From: SG8-41 sp963802355
GTDB taxonomy: Bacteria; Pseudomonadota; Gammaproteobacteria; Burkholderiales; SG8-41
Assembly: GCA_963802355.1 (NCBI GenBank)
Contig: CAWDIV010000024.1
Span: forward strand, 124,001 to 188,000
Direction of reading: 5' to 3'
DNA length: 64,000 nucleotides
The position numbers were made by a program, and so were the translations under genes. Positions 1 to 9,443 of this stretch are shown piece after piece (the first letter of the stretch is position 1; the number at the start of each line of letters is the position of its first letter). The notes beneath the pieces were generated by a model. The model had not been told where the DNA came from. It made no database searches and saw nothing but the letters and a program-made list of their open reading frames with translations.

Positions 1-1126
1 CGCGGATGATCTCGAGAAAGGACGAGAAGTAGGTCTGAACCAGGTTATTGAGCTGGTCCGGCGGGATCTGCTCGCTCAACTTGGTGTAGCCCGCGATGTC
101 CAGGAAGAGTACGGACACCTCCTCTTTGCGCTTCTCGAGCTCGGTGGCGTTGGGATCGCGCTCGAGCAGCGCCTTCACCGCGTCGGGCACGAACTTCGAC
201 AGCTCGCCCTTGAGCCTCTGGAGCAGCTCCACCTGGCGGCGCGAGGCCTGGAGACTCTCGAGCGTGCTGGCCAACTCCGCGTTACGCGTGGACAGCTCAT
301 CCCGCGCGCGCCCGAGGCCCGCGCTCATCTCGTTGATGGCCTCGCCGAGGTCGCCGATCTCGTCGCGGGGGCCCTTGGTGGTGACGCGCGCGGCGAAATC
401 GCCCCCGCCGATGCGGCGGGCCACGCCCGCTACGTGGCGGATGGGCTGCACCACCACCTGGCGCATGGCCACCCAAAGGACGCCGCCCGCGGCCACGATG
501 GTGAGCAAGCCGACCAGCAGCTGGCGATTGCGCTGCTGGCGCACCTCCGCGAACACGGGCTCCATGCTGGTGGCCACCCGCACCACCGCGCGCACCTTGT
601 GGTCCGAGCCGTGGCAGCCCTGACACTTCTCCTGGTTCAGCACCGGCCGATGCACGGTGAAGAAAGTGGCGCCGTCCCGCTGCTCCAGCGATTCCTGGGT
701 CTGGAGCGTCTCCACCGCCGCCTTGAAGAGCGGCCCCGTCATGGTCGGGCCCGCGGGGCGCGCCATCCTGGAGATGGAGTCGAACACTTCCTTCCGGAGC
801 CCGGCGTTCTTCTCCACCTCCTGCAGCGTGACCATGTCGGTGAAGGCCTCCACGCCATTGCGCCGGTAGATATCGAGCCCCGGCACCGCGATGGAGCTCT
901 TGAGGTCGCTGATCAGCATGCGCGTGACGTCGGGCCGCTCCTGGAGCATGGCCGACTCGACACTGGCGATCATGGCTTCGGTGAGGCGCCGCGCCGCCTG
1001 CTTGCTCTGGTCGACCAGTAGGGCGGATTCCTGCTGGATGGTCAGCACGGTGGAGGCACCGAAGCCGATGATGAGCACGGCCAGGATGACGAAGCCGATC
1101 TTGACTGTCAGCGGGACACGCGTCAT
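1..1126 (-). CDS. Membrane sensor adenylate/guanylate cyclase with CxxCH periplasmic domain (C-terminus beyond window)
   Basis: I translated this from the minus strand; it runs off the left edge, so about 375 residues are visible. TM1 is at residues 8-30. A periplasmic sensor region follows, with CQGCH (C168, C171, H172), a c-type heme attachment motif of the kind found in DUF3365/Tll0287-like sensors. TM2 is at about 203-222, HAMP at about 222-275, then a coiled linker and the start of a class III nucleotide cyclase domain. That domain begins EVSVLFLDIAGYTKLSE, with the first metal-binding Asp at 343. It probably makes cAMP or cGMP in response to a redox or gas signal; the substrate-specifying residues lie outside the window. 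The start at 1126 is the first ATG after an in-frame stop. Family assignment is firm, signal inferred. Confidence 0.9.
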   Translation of the reverse strand, partial: MTRVPLTVKIGFVILAVLIIGFGASTVLTIQQESALLVDQSKQAARRLTEAMIASVESAMLQERPDVTRMLISDLKSSIAVPGLDIYRRNGVEAFTDMVTLQEVEKNAGLRKEVFDSISRMARPAGPTMTGPLFKAAVETLQTQESLEQRDGATFFTVHRPVLNQEKCQGCHGSDHKVRAVVRVATSMEPVFAEVRQQRNRQLLVGLLTIVAAGGVLWVAMRQVVVQPIRHVAGVARRIGGGDFAARVTTKGPRDEIGDLGEAINEMSAGLGRARDELSTRNAELASTLESLQASRRQVELLQRLKGELSKFVPDAVKALLERDPNATELEKRKEEVSVLFLDIAGYTKLSEQIPPDQLNNLVQTYFSSFLEIIR

Positions 1127-1264
1127 CCGCGCCGGAGCCCCATGCCTGCGCCGGAGCGTACCAAGCCGACGAACATGAACGTCTTGGGTTGCATGCCGAT
1201 GTCGACGACCACCGGTTGAGTTACATCTGACGCGGCGCTTGCCACGGCCAGTTTTCCCCTCCAG

Positions 1265-1285
1265 CAGTCAGCCGTACGCCGATGC
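1265..1285. repeat. 21-bp sequence shared with the upstream regions of both giant LEPR genes
   Basis: The same 21 bases, beginning CAGTCAGCCGTACGC, occur here, at 21109-21129 and at 32477-32497. The last two lie just upstream of the two LEPR-motif gene starts. This copy sits alone between the cyclase and the PEP-CTERM gene. Nothing else was recognised in the 278-bp gap 1127-1404. It could be a rearrangement scar or a regulatory element. Confidence 0.55.
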
Positions 1286-1404
1286 GGCTTATTTGATTGG
1301 GTCAGATGGATGAAAGGAACGACGGAAGAGATACTTAAAAGTCGTCATGCGCGAGGCGATCACCACGCACCCAAACGCCAGCCGCAAAGCTCATAGTTCT
1401 GCCA

Positions 1405-1969
1405 TCAATGATCGCGTTGGGTCGCATGGAGTGCGCGGCGCACGCCCAGCCCAAATATGCCGGCGGCGAAGAGTGCCAAAGTACCCGGCAACGGCACTAC
1501 CTGCAGGCCAGGTGCCTGAGTGACATCGGATTGCACGGGGTTAAAACTATCGTCAAGAATGTCGAAACGCTGCTCCCCCGGTGTGCGGGGGCCGCCCAGC
1601 CACACGAATTCCACTGTGAAGATACCAGCTATAGAAGGGTTGGCTACCAGCGCTTGAGCCGAAAGAAATCCAGAGGCGGGCAATGCCGGATCTGGCTGGA
1701 CGGTCGAGACTACCCAATCGACGTTCGCGGTCGCCGGATTCTGAAGGTTCCTGTAAAGGTCTGGACTGAAGAAAATATTGAATCCCCCGAACTGAGCGAA
1801 GCTGCCGTCCACCACCGTGTACCGAATAGCGCCACAGGTCGCCCGGAGGCGAAGATACATCCGTCAGATCGGTGGCCTGGAACGTAATGATTACCGCAGA
1901 AGACGGCCCAACGTATCCCAGACCGGCCGCAACCATGACCATCGAGACAAAACGCCGGAAGGCTCTCAT
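1405..1969 (-). pseudogene. PEP-CTERM-type exported protein, split by one frameshift
   Basis: The N-terminal part (from ATG 1969) has a signal peptide, MRAFRRFVSMVMVAAGLGYV, and runs on to DLWRY. The C-terminal part is in another frame and continues RYTVVDGSFAQFGG. The two join if one base is removed near 1820-1832. The C-terminus is a variant PEP-CTERM sorting signal: VPLPGTLALFAAGIFGLGVRR-like, meaning a VPLP motif, a hydrophobic helix and a basic tail. Such proteins are cleaved and anchored or released by an exosortase (EpsH family), which is not in this window. The mature domain has about 130 residues and no recognised fold. A sigma-54 promoter and two 17-bp motifs lie upstream. Sequencing error or a true pseudogene are both possible. 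Confidence 0.75.
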
Positions 1970-2067
1970 CGGGTACCCCTTATCTAAAGGCTGATGTTAC
2001 AAACCAGAGTGCTTTGCTGCAAATGGCCGAGCGCGCTCATGGCCATTAGGCCGATTTTTTACACGCG

Positions 2068-2088
2068 GCACGCAAGCTCCGAGCCAAG
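2068..2088 (-). promoter_or_regulatory. Sigma-54 (-24/-12) promoter for the PEP-CTERM gene
   Basis: On the minus strand this reads TTGGCTCGGAGCTTGCGTG, close to the RpoN consensus TGGCAC-N5-TTGC. The invariant GG (85-84) and GC (73-72) are exactly 10 bases apart. It predicts a transcript start near 2060 and a leader of about 90 nt before the ATG at 1969. The rest of the 299-bp gap 1970-2268 holds only the two motif copies listed separately. Confidence 0.65.
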
Positions 2089-2152
2089 TGCGATAACCCA
2101 TTGGTAGAACGGGAACATGTCAATGTTGATTGCGGACCGGACTTCGTGCAAG

Positions 2153-2169
2153 TGTAAATTTTTCCGGCA
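2153..2169 (-). promoter_or_regulatory. 17-bp activator-type motif, copy proximal to the PEP-CTERM gene
   Basis: The minus-strand read TGCCGGAAAAATTTACA matches TGTCGGAAAATTTTACA found upstream of the GT2 gene at 59721. It lies about 76 bp upstream of the -24 element, a usual position for an enhancer-binding activator of sigma-54. Confidence 0.6.
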
Positions 2170-2253
2170 GATTTTGCGACATCGGCACGCTCCCTGAATT
2201 GTCTATGCCGTTGTCACACTGAGGGAAATTGGCGCCGTACCCAACGTTTTCAG

Positions 2254-2270
2254 TGTAAAAAATTCCGACT
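2254..2270 (-). promoter_or_regulatory. 17-bp activator-type motif, distal copy
   Basis: The minus-strand read AGTCGGAATTTTTTACA differs at one base from the copy at 59592-59608. It touches the stop codon of the neighbouring HlyD gene. It lies about 177 bp upstream of the sigma-54 -24 element. Confidence 0.6.
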
Positions 2271-3144
2271 ACTTCCCCGCTTTGGGAGAATCCCGAACGC
2301 GGCCGGCTCTGCTCTGCGGTTCCGCGGTAATGCCGGGGAATTGAGCGTGGCAGCGGATGCCCGCTGGAAGTTTTCGATTGGGATTCGGCAGGTCAAGCCG
2401 GATGCCGAAGGTGCCGCTTGCCGCGTCGAGCACTTTATCGACCACCGTCACGGTCGCTGACTGCTTTTCGAATCCCCCCTCTGGTACGACTTCGGCCTTG
2501 GTCCCTGGCTGGATCTTTCCATAGGCCGCCAGCGGCAGCACGACTTCGACCTTGAGGGGATCGACCTGGGCTAGTTTCAGGACCGGTTTTCGCCCGGTTC
2601 CGGATTCGGCCAGGTCGCCGGGGTTGAGCATCCGCTCCATCACGACCCCTTCGAAAGGGCTGGTCAAAGTCCGCATGTTGAGCTGGGCGATTGCACGCTG
2701 GTATTCGAGCTTGGCGAATTCACGATTCTCTATCGCATCCTTGAGCTCGGATTCCGCGAGACGCTTTTCGGTTTCCGCCTCGTCGTGCTGCTGGCGCGAT
2801 ACGAAATTATTCTTGCTCAGGTCCTCGAACCGCTTCAGCTTCTTGGTCGAGAACTCGATGCGGTTGTTTGCCGCCTGGATTCTTCCTTCCATGGCGGCGC
2901 GGTACTTCGCCGAGAGCGCCGTCGCCTTCTCCACATCGGAGACGAGTTGCACCAGCACCTGCCCCTTGCGAACGTGATCGCCGCGCTTCACGTTCACTTT
3001 TTCGATCAATCCCTCCACCGCGCTTCTGATCTCGACGACCTGATAGGGCTCGATCAGGCACTCAAAACCGGCGGCATGGACTGGCGCGCAGACGAGGATC
3101 GCAGCGATTGCGAACAGCGCAAGCTTGAGGATACACAAGTGCAT
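2269..3144 (-). CDS. HlyD/MFP-type periplasmic adaptor, last gene of the export operon
   Basis: The product is a 291-residue protein with a signal peptide (MHLCILKLALFAIAAILV...HA). It is a membrane-fusion-protein fold: a biotinyl-lipoyl half-motif (EIRSAVEGLIEKVNVKRGDHVRKGQ), an alpha-helical hairpin at about residues 60-140, the second lipoyl half (LTSPFEGVVMERMLNPGDLAESG) and a beta-barrel. It has no N-terminal membrane anchor, unlike the GAF-HlyD at the head of the operon. I chose ATG 3144 because the signal peptide starts there; the open frame extends further upstream but overlaps secA. It follows the SecA gene by 8 bp. It probably bridges an inner-membrane transporter to the outer envelope for the giant LEPR proteins. 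No TolC-like partner is visible. Confidence 0.85.
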   Translation of the reverse strand: MHLCILKLALFAIAAILVCAPVHAAGFECLIEPYQVVEIRSAVEGLIEKVNVKRGDHVRKGQVLVQLVSDVEKATALSAKYRAAMEGRIQAANNRIEFSTKKLKRFEDLSKNNFVSRQQHDEAETEKRLAESELKDAIENREFAKLEYQRAIAQLNMRTLTSPFEGVVMERMLNPGDLAESGTGRKPVLKLAQVDPLKVEVVLPLAAYGKIQPGTKAEVVPEGGFEKQSATVTVVDKVLDAASGTFGIRLDLPNPNRKLPAGIRCHAQFPGITAEPQSRAGRVRDSPKAGK

Positions 3145-3152
3145 CCGTTTCC

Positions 3153-5171
3153 CTATTCCCGCGGGCCGGAAAAGGCCATGAAGCGCTCGAGCTGCCGGTC
3201 CTGCTTGAAGACATGCTCCCGGATGCGCGCATTGCGTTTTTCGGCAACCGCCTGCGCCACGTAGCGCAGCATCCTCGTCGCGAGCGTTGAGCGAGTGCGT
3301 GCGGCCCCCATGATCCGCTTGGCCATCTCCGTCGCTATCTTCGCATTCGTTTGAAACAACTCGTCCTCCAACGATATGATCATCTCGCAGCTCCCCGCGT
3401 CCCCTTGACGCGCGCACCGTCCGAACAGCTGCCGGTCGATGCGGCGGGACTCATGACACTCCGTAAGTATCACGTGGAGCCCACCCCGTGCGGCGATCCC
3501 TTGCGCAAGGCGGATATCCGTTCCCCGGCCTGCCATGTTGGTTGCCACCGTGATTCTCGCACCGCTGCCAGCCTGGGAAACGACAGCAGCCTCCTCACCA
3601 TCGTTCTTGGCGTTGAGCAGGGCATGCGTGATACCGTTTTCACTCAGCCGCCGGGTCAGCTCCTCCGAATCCTTCACCGTGCGCGTCCCGATCAAGACCG
3701 GGCGCCGCTCTTCATTAACGGCGCGCAGCGCAGCCTCGACCACGGCGTCCCACTTTTCCTCTCGGGTCTTGCACAGGGTGGCGGGGTGGATGCGGCGCCT
3801 TGATGCGCGTTTAAGCGGAATACGCACTGAGTCCCGTCCGTATACTGTCCGCACCTCCCGCGTCACCTCCTTGGCGGTACCGGTCATCCCGGCAAGCAAT
3901 ACATACCGGCGAAACAGCCGCTGGTAGGTCAAGCGCGCCAGCGTCTGGCGTGGCGGCGTGAGCGGCACGCCTTCCTTGCATTCGACCATCTGATGCAGAC
4001 CACCCTCCCAGGCATGGCTGTCGAGCACCCGTCCGGTGCCCTCGGCGACCAGCACCACTTTCTCGTCGCGAACGAGATAGTGCCGATCGCGATGGTAAAG
4101 ATGGATCGCGCACAGCGCCTGCCGCACCCGGTCTTCGCGCACACGCTTGAGCTGCCACGTATCCGCGTATCCCTCGACAAGCCGGCCCAGCCGTTCGCTG
4201 CCTTCGGCCCTGAGCTCAACCTGACCGCTCTTGCGATTGAGCCTGAAATCGCGCCCATCGGCAAGGCGCCGGGCCAGCTCCAATGCGGTCTCGTACGGTT
4301 CCGGGTTCTCCGGCGCACCGGACATCGAGGAAAGAATCAGCGGGGTTCGCGCTTCGTCGATGAAGATGCTGTCCGCCTCGTCGACGATCGCATAGTACAG
4401 GCCGTGCAACGCGAGTGGCGAGGACTGTGCGGCATCGATAGTTCGCAGGCGCTCGACCTGCGCGCGCAAACCACCCTGGGTGTCCCGCCCGGCCACCTGG
4501 TCCCGCAGATAATCGAACGCCAGCTCCTTGTTCGAACAATAAGTGATGTCGCAGGCGTAGTTCCGCTGTCGTGCCGCAGGGTCCATCCCCTCGCTGACAC
4601 AACCGACGCGCAGCCCCAGGAACTCGTAGATCGGTCCCATTTCCCGTGCATCGCGCTGCGCGAGGTAGTCATTGACGGTCACCACGTGGGTTGGAATTCG
4701 CGCCAGCGCCGCCGTGGCGGCCGCCAGTGTCGCCGTCAGCGTTTTACCTTCCCCCGTCGCCATCTCGATCAGCCGTCCCTGCAGCAAGGCGTAGCCGCCC
4801 ATCAATTGAACGGCATAGTGCCGCACACCGATGACGCGATGCGCGACCTCCCGGACGAGCGCAAAACTTTCCCCGACTGCGGCCAGCGTCATCCCTTCCT
4901 TCAACAATCGTACCCGCAGCACGCGCGCGCGCGCGCGCAACTCATCGTCGCTCGCTCCTCGAAGGCCGCGCACGTGCATGACGCTTGCACCGACGATGGC
5001 TCCGAGCCGATCGCGCCGCTCGCGGTTCCAGCGCTGCAGCGGCTTCAGGGTCCGTTCCAGGACGCCGTTGGCGAATCGGTCATACCACGGGTCTTCACGA
5101 TCGGCACGCTCTGGATAGAGGCGCGCGACTGAGATGTCGACGGGATCGACCCAGGGAATGCTCTTATACAT
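3153..5171 (-). CDS. Shortened SecA-like preprotein translocase ATPase
   Basis: The 672-residue SecA homologue contrasts with about 900 residues in housekeeping SecA. Visible motifs are Walker A GEGKT (residues 140-144), the DEAD-type VDEADSIFIDEARTPL, the NBD2 motif ATNMAGRGTDI and GRCARQGDAGS. It keeps NBD1, the preprotein-binding region and NBD2. The sequence ends about 70 residues after NBD2, so most of the helical wing and scaffold and the zinc-binding C-tail are absent. The start ATG 5171 overlaps the end of the M50 gene by 8 bp, which suggests translational coupling; an in-frame upstream extension to 5258 lies inside that gene. Accessory SecA2 proteins drive export of specific substrates. 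Here the likely clients are the giant LEPR proteins, but that is inferred from context only. Confidence 0.9.
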   Translation of the reverse strand: MYKSIPWVDPVDISVARLYPERADREDPWYDRFANGVLERTLKPLQRWNRERRDRLGAIVGASVMHVRGLRGASDDELRARARVLRVRLLKEGMTLAAVGESFALVREVAHRVIGVRHYAVQLMGGYALLQGRLIEMATGEGKTLTATLAAATAALARIPTHVVTVNDYLAQRDAREMGPIYEFLGLRVGCVSEGMDPAARQRNYACDITYCSNKELAFDYLRDQVAGRDTQGGLRAQVERLRTIDAAQSSPLALHGLYYAIVDEADSIFIDEARTPLILSSMSGAPENPEPYETALELARRLADGRDFRLNRKSGQVELRAEGSERLGRLVEGYADTWQLKRVREDRVRQALCAIHLYHRDRHYLVRDEKVVLVAEGTGRVLDSHAWEGGLHQMVECKEGVPLTPPRQTLARLTYQRLFRRYVLLAGMTGTAKEVTREVRTVYGRDSVRIPLKRASRRRIHPATLCKTREEKWDAVVEAALRAVNEERRPVLIGTRTVKDSEELTRRLSENGITHALLNAKNDGEEAAVVSQAGSGARITVATNMAGRGTDIRLAQGIAARGGLHVILTECHESRRIDRQLFGRCARQGDAGSCEMIISLEDELFQTNAKIATEMAKRIMGAARTRSTLATRMLRYVAQAVAEKRNARIREHVFKQDRQLERFMAFSGPRE

Positions 5172-7311
5172 TGAATCGGGCCAGGAACAGTCGCCGTAAC
5201 GACCGGTAAGCTTGCGTAGCGATGGGCACCCCACGATGCTCGAAACGCACGTACGCACGCCCGCCGATCAGATCTTTCGCTTCGGGGAGGTCGACGTCGA
5301 CATCGAACTGAAACACGCGCTGCAAAGCAGTGACCCCTTTCGTGTCGCGCGGGTCCGTCGCAATAGCGCCCCCGCCCTGCGGACCCAGCGCAGGGCTTGG
5401 AAGCTGGTCGGAGCCACCCGGCACGTGTCGCACTACGCCGCCCTTGAGTATGCGGTCGATCCGGTGCGCGCTGCGTACCGCTACCCTTAGCGTCTCCAGG
5501 CGCACAACGTCGATTTCACCCTGCGCGACGACCACGCGAACGACGGGCCTCTCCTCACCGACCACGTATCCCAGCAGATCGCCCTTGCGGAAAAAGCGCC
5601 CTTCGACATCCGCTGCCCGCGGCACCACGAACACGCCGGATGCGCCGCTCTTCACCAACAGCTCCGCCGCGCGCTCGATGAGGCGATGCAGCGCGGTCTC
5701 CTCGCGGTCGAGCTGCTGCCGGACGACTTCGGCCTGCACGCGGTCGTTGACGAAGTAATGCGCGTAGCTCGCCTTGAGCTCCGCGACCTTGGCTTCCGCG
5801 ACCGATACTTGCGCTTCGAGCGCCGGATCGACGTACTCCGCAACAATGTCTCCCGGCGAAACGCGCGTGCCCGGCGCAGCCAGAAACCGATTGAAGAACC
5901 CGTTGCTCCCTGCTCGCACGATGGCGTGTTCGGGCAGCCAGATCACGCCTTCGGTCTGGGTCCGAAACGGCGCCGGCATTACGAAAATCAACAGGGCGGC
6001 CAGGCTCAGCACTCCGAACACCGTCGCGCGCACGCGCCCGCGCCGCGGCTCCAGCTTCGGACTGGTCGTGAGGTATTGAACGGCTTTCCAGAGCGGGATT
6101 CCGATCATCGTGACCACTCCCCAAATCGCCAGCAGGACACCGATCACGAAGTACTCACCGGCAATGAACAGGACGATCCCGAACGTGATGAACAACCGGT
6201 ATGCGAATGAGAGCACGGCATAGATCACGTACCAGATACGCTCTCCCGCCGACCGCGACGGCGGCCTCAACTCCGGCAGACCGAATGCGTAGCGCTCGAG
6301 GAGGTAAAGGCAGTATCGGTTTGCCCGTGCCGCGAGGTTCGGAATCTCGATCAGGTCAGACAGTATGTAGTACCCGTCGAAACGCAGCAGTGGATTGGCA
6401 TTGAACAGTATTGTCGATACACCGGCGATGAAGATCACGTTGAATGCCAGCGAGCGGACGATCCCCGGCTCTGCCGCCAGCCACACATAGACTGCAATCG
6501 CCGCGAGGAACAACTCGACCAGCATGCCTGCGGCGCCCACCAGCGCCCGCTCCCACTTGCTGTGAAATGCCGATGCCGCGCTGGCGTCAACGTAGGGCAC
6601 GGGCATCAGCACCAGCAGCATGACGCCGGTTTCGTGGACCTCCCCGCCCCGCGCCTTTACCGCAATGCCGTGCCCCACCTCGTGAAGCGCCTTGATGAGC
6701 GGAAACAGCAGGAACAGCAAGACGAGATTGCCTGCCCCCAGAATGCGGTCGGACAGGTTTTCCGTCAGCTCCGTCCAATGCGGGATGGCAAGCACGAGGG
6801 CAGGCAGCACCACGGCGAGCCAGAACAAAGCCCCCCACCGGTTCCATAGCGGCCTCACGTACCGCATCAACGCGGTAAGGAACCACTCCGGGTCGAATAG
6901 CGGGAATTTGACCGCCATCGGATTGCCGATCATGCGCAGCCACTTTCCGCGGACCTTCTTCCTGTGGCGCTCGAAGAGCTCCGACACGTCCGCTGTCACG
7001 CCGGACTGCAGCAGATCGCTCGCGTGCAGCTGGCCGAGCACCTGGATAAGTTCGTCCTGCGAGGGCGCATCCTCTCCCAACTGCCGGCACGCGAACTCCC
7101 AGAGTTGCTGCACAGTGCGCGTTCCATCCATGCCGTTCAAGACGAGCCGGGCGCCTGCGCTCAGTTGATGCATACTCCCCGTGACCGGGTCGTGCAGCAC
7201 GAACCAGGTGCGTCCGCGGTAAGAGTGACGATAGAACCGCGCGTGCGGACGCAGCCGCGGCCTGAGTCGCGCTACCCGGTACCAGCTCGAGCTCAGTATG
7301 CTGTCCGCCAT
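5164..7311 (-). CDS. PqqD-like / M50 site-2-type metalloprotease / HlyD fusion membrane protein
   Basis: The 715-residue protein has three parts. Residues about 25-105 resemble a PqqD-type peptide-binding domain (WFVLHDPVTGSMHQLSAGA). Residues about 125-420 form an M50 metalloprotease core with several TM helices, zinc motif HEVGH (210-214) and the distal ligand motif NANPLLRFDGYY (304-315, D312). Residues about 440-715 contain a lipoyl/HlyD-like segment (IVRAGSNGFFNRFLAAPGTRVSPGD). M50-HlyD fusions of this shape occur in peptide and surface-protein export operons. Both catalytic motifs are intact, so it could cleave or pull a substrate leader in the membrane. It lies 4 bp downstream of the GAF-HlyD stop and overlaps secA. 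Confidence 0.87.
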   Translation of the reverse strand: MADSILSSSWYRVARLRPRLRPHARFYRHSYRGRTWFVLHDPVTGSMHQLSAGARLVLNGMDGTRTVQQLWEFACRQLGEDAPSQDELIQVLGQLHASDLLQSGVTADVSELFERHRKKVRGKWLRMIGNPMAVKFPLFDPEWFLTALMRYVRPLWNRWGALFWLAVVLPALVLAIPHWTELTENLSDRILGAGNLVLLFLLFPLIKALHEVGHGIAVKARGGEVHETGVMLLVLMPVPYVDASAASAFHSKWERALVGAAGMLVELFLAAIAVYVWLAAEPGIVRSLAFNVIFIAGVSTILFNANPLLRFDGYYILSDLIEIPNLAARANRYCLYLLERYAFGLPELRPPSRSAGERIWYVIYAVLSFAYRLFITFGIVLFIAGEYFVIGVLLAIWGVVTMIGIPLWKAVQYLTTSPKLEPRRGRVRATVFGVLSLAALLIFVMPAPFRTQTEGVIWLPEHAIVRAGSNGFFNRFLAAPGTRVSPGDIVAEYVDPALEAQVSVAEAKVAELKASYAHYFVNDRVQAEVVRQQLDREETALHRLIERAAELLVKSGASGVFVVPRAADVEGRFFRKGDLLGYVVGEERPVVRVVVAQGEIDVVRLETLRVAVRSAHRIDRILKGGVVRHVPGGSDQLPSPALGPQGGGAIATDPRDTKGVTALQRVFQFDVDVDLPEAKDLIGGRAYVRFEHRGVPIATQAYRSLRRLFLARFNV

Positions 7312-7315
7312 CTAG

Positions 7316-9194
7316 TCACGGCAACCAGGACCACAAGGTAAGCCGCAGCCAGTCGGTCAGATTGTGCGTCCAGATCCAGATGAGGCTCCGTTCTGGCGTG
7401 ACGATCTTTCCGACCCCCTCCATCCCGGGGCGCAATCGCTGCCCCGCAGAATCCACATGCGCTTCCACTCGAAAGTAGTTGCGCCCTTCTTCCGCCGTCG
7501 ACACCGATGTGATCTGCTTCACGGTGAACGGGAGATGCGCGCTCGGCAACCCGGACAGCCTGAGTTCACCACGCTGTCCGATCTCGACGTAAGTGATATC
7601 ACGCTCATCGACCTTGAGGATGACGCGATACGCATCGAGCGGCGCGATTTCGAAGAGTACCTTGCCCTGCTCGACGGGCGTCCCCAGGAGCTGGCTCAGG
7701 TCACCTGTCAACACGACGCCGTCGAACGGCGCGACGATCCGCGCCCGGGTAAGCTTCTCGTCGACCAGATTGAGTTGCGCTTCGGCCTGATTCACCTGCG
7801 CGCCGATCACGCTCATCGACGCGCGGTCGTAGTTTGCCTGGGCCTGGCGGTATTTGCGCAGGTGCTGCTCCCGTTCCGCATCCCACTTGGCGCGCTCGAC
7901 CAGCAAATCGCGCTCGTCGAGGCGAACGATCACCTGCCCCTTGGCGACCGTGTCGCCGGCGCGCACGAAGCTCTCGGCGACGTAACCCTCGAACGGCGCC
8001 ACCGCGGCGCGCTGCACGGCGCCCTCCACTACCGTCTTCGCGGCGACGCGGTAATCGGAGTGGATGAAAGTCATGGCGAGCACCGCAAGCAGCGCCAGCG
8101 TGGAAAACAGCTTGAGCCCGGTGTGACGTGGCCCCACGAGGGCGCGTCCCCACAACATCAGCTCATCGGCGCCGTGGCGAAAGATCCCACGGTCGGCATC
8201 GAGCTTCTGCTCCAGGACCGGGCCCAATAATTTTCCGAGGACCGTACAAACCGCCACCTCCTGCTCGGTGAACGGCTGCCCGCGGGTCCTCTCCAGGGTC
8301 AGCACACCAAAGAACACGGCGCCCGTCGTCAGGGGCACCGAGCAGATCGCGATGTCCTTCGCTAAATCGGCGAGCGCCTTGTGATCTCCGCTCAGCATCT
8401 CTTCGTCGCCGCTGGCCGGAACCACGATCTCCTTTCCGGCGCGCACGACCTCTGTCATCGCATCCGCGATCTGGCCCACCAAATTCCCCGTGAGATCCGG
8501 ATTGCCGGTATGCGACGTGGCGCGGATTTCCACTTCTTCATCCACACACACCCCTACGCACACACGGTCGCAGGCAAAGTGATCGGAAACCTCGTTCGCG
8601 AGGCCCATGGCGGCATATTGAAAGCTGTCCGCTTCGACGATGCCCGCGACGAGCTTCGACGCGAGCAGCGTTTGATCCATGCGCGCCTGCATTCCCGCGA
8701 TCACACCGCGTTGAAGAAACTCTCTCAAGGAAACAGCATGAGTCGCCACGACCTGGAGCTTGTGCTCGATGCCTGCACCGCCGTCGCTCTGAACGAAGCA
8801 CAGCCCGACCAGAGCGTAAACAGCGTCGAGTATCGTGACCGGGTATCCTATTAGGGCCGCCGCGACACCGCCGCTGACCGGCGATTCGCCTTTTTCCGTG
8901 ATTTTGGACTGGGCCGATGCCTTCAGGACCGGAGCTAGGGCCTCGACATCGACGTCGGCCGTCGGCCAGGAAGCGATCCTGGCGAATCCGCCGCCATCCT
9001 GGAGAAGAAGCAGCACCGCATACCGGGTGTCCGCGGCACCCGCGCACAAAGAGGACAGCCAGGCCGCCCCAAATGCTGCCGTGTCGCTGAACGCTAGGTC
9101 GCCGGCGGAAGCTGCAATGCCGGATTGCGCGACGTCGCTGTATGTCTGTCCGCGCTACCGGCTCGAACCGCTCCGATGAGGGTATGTCGGACAT
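7316..9194 (-). CDS. GAF-domain HlyD family adaptor (copy 1), N-terminus frameshifted
   Basis: The main frame (7316-9049, 577 residues) has a GAF-like sensory half: about residues 120-270, with SDHFACDRVCVGVCVDEEVEI and FGVLTLERTRGQPFTEQE. A TM helix (TGLKLFSTLALLAVLAMTFI) follows, then a HlyD half with lipoyl motifs (VAPFEGYVAESFVRAGDTVAKG and VAPFDGVVLTGDLSQ). The true start is ATG 9194 (MSDIPSSERFEP), conserved in copy 2. One base change of frame between about 9115 and 9180 separates it from the main frame, which gives AASAGDLAFSDTAAFGAAW in agreement with copy 2. It is probably an inner-membrane adaptor that senses a ligand. Its 3' 650 bp are almost identical to copy 2. Confidence 0.83.
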
Positions 9195-9443
9195 GGGAAA
9201 CTTTGTCCTCCCACTGCTCTGAGAGCACAGTGCCTGAGACTTACACTGACAAGTTGACTCACTGCCCCGGCCAGTCGGCCAGGAGACGCTGGAGAAGGCT
9301 AGTCCACTTCCGGGATCGGTCCGACGCACTTTCGACCCATCAAAGGAGTGTAGCAGCGACTCAGTCCTCACGCGATTAGAAGCGCACACGAGAGACAATG
9401 GCATGCAGTTGTAAGATATCTCGTCGACGAAGTGCGGGCCGCT

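Noticed and set aside
3993..5132. Plus-strand open frame of 379 codons inside the secA-like gene
   Set aside because: Antisense to strongly conserved SecA motifs, with no independent support.
2269..9194. Classical type I (ABC) secretion operon
   Set aside because: HlyD-type adaptors are present, but there is no ABC transporter; the ATPase is SecA-like.
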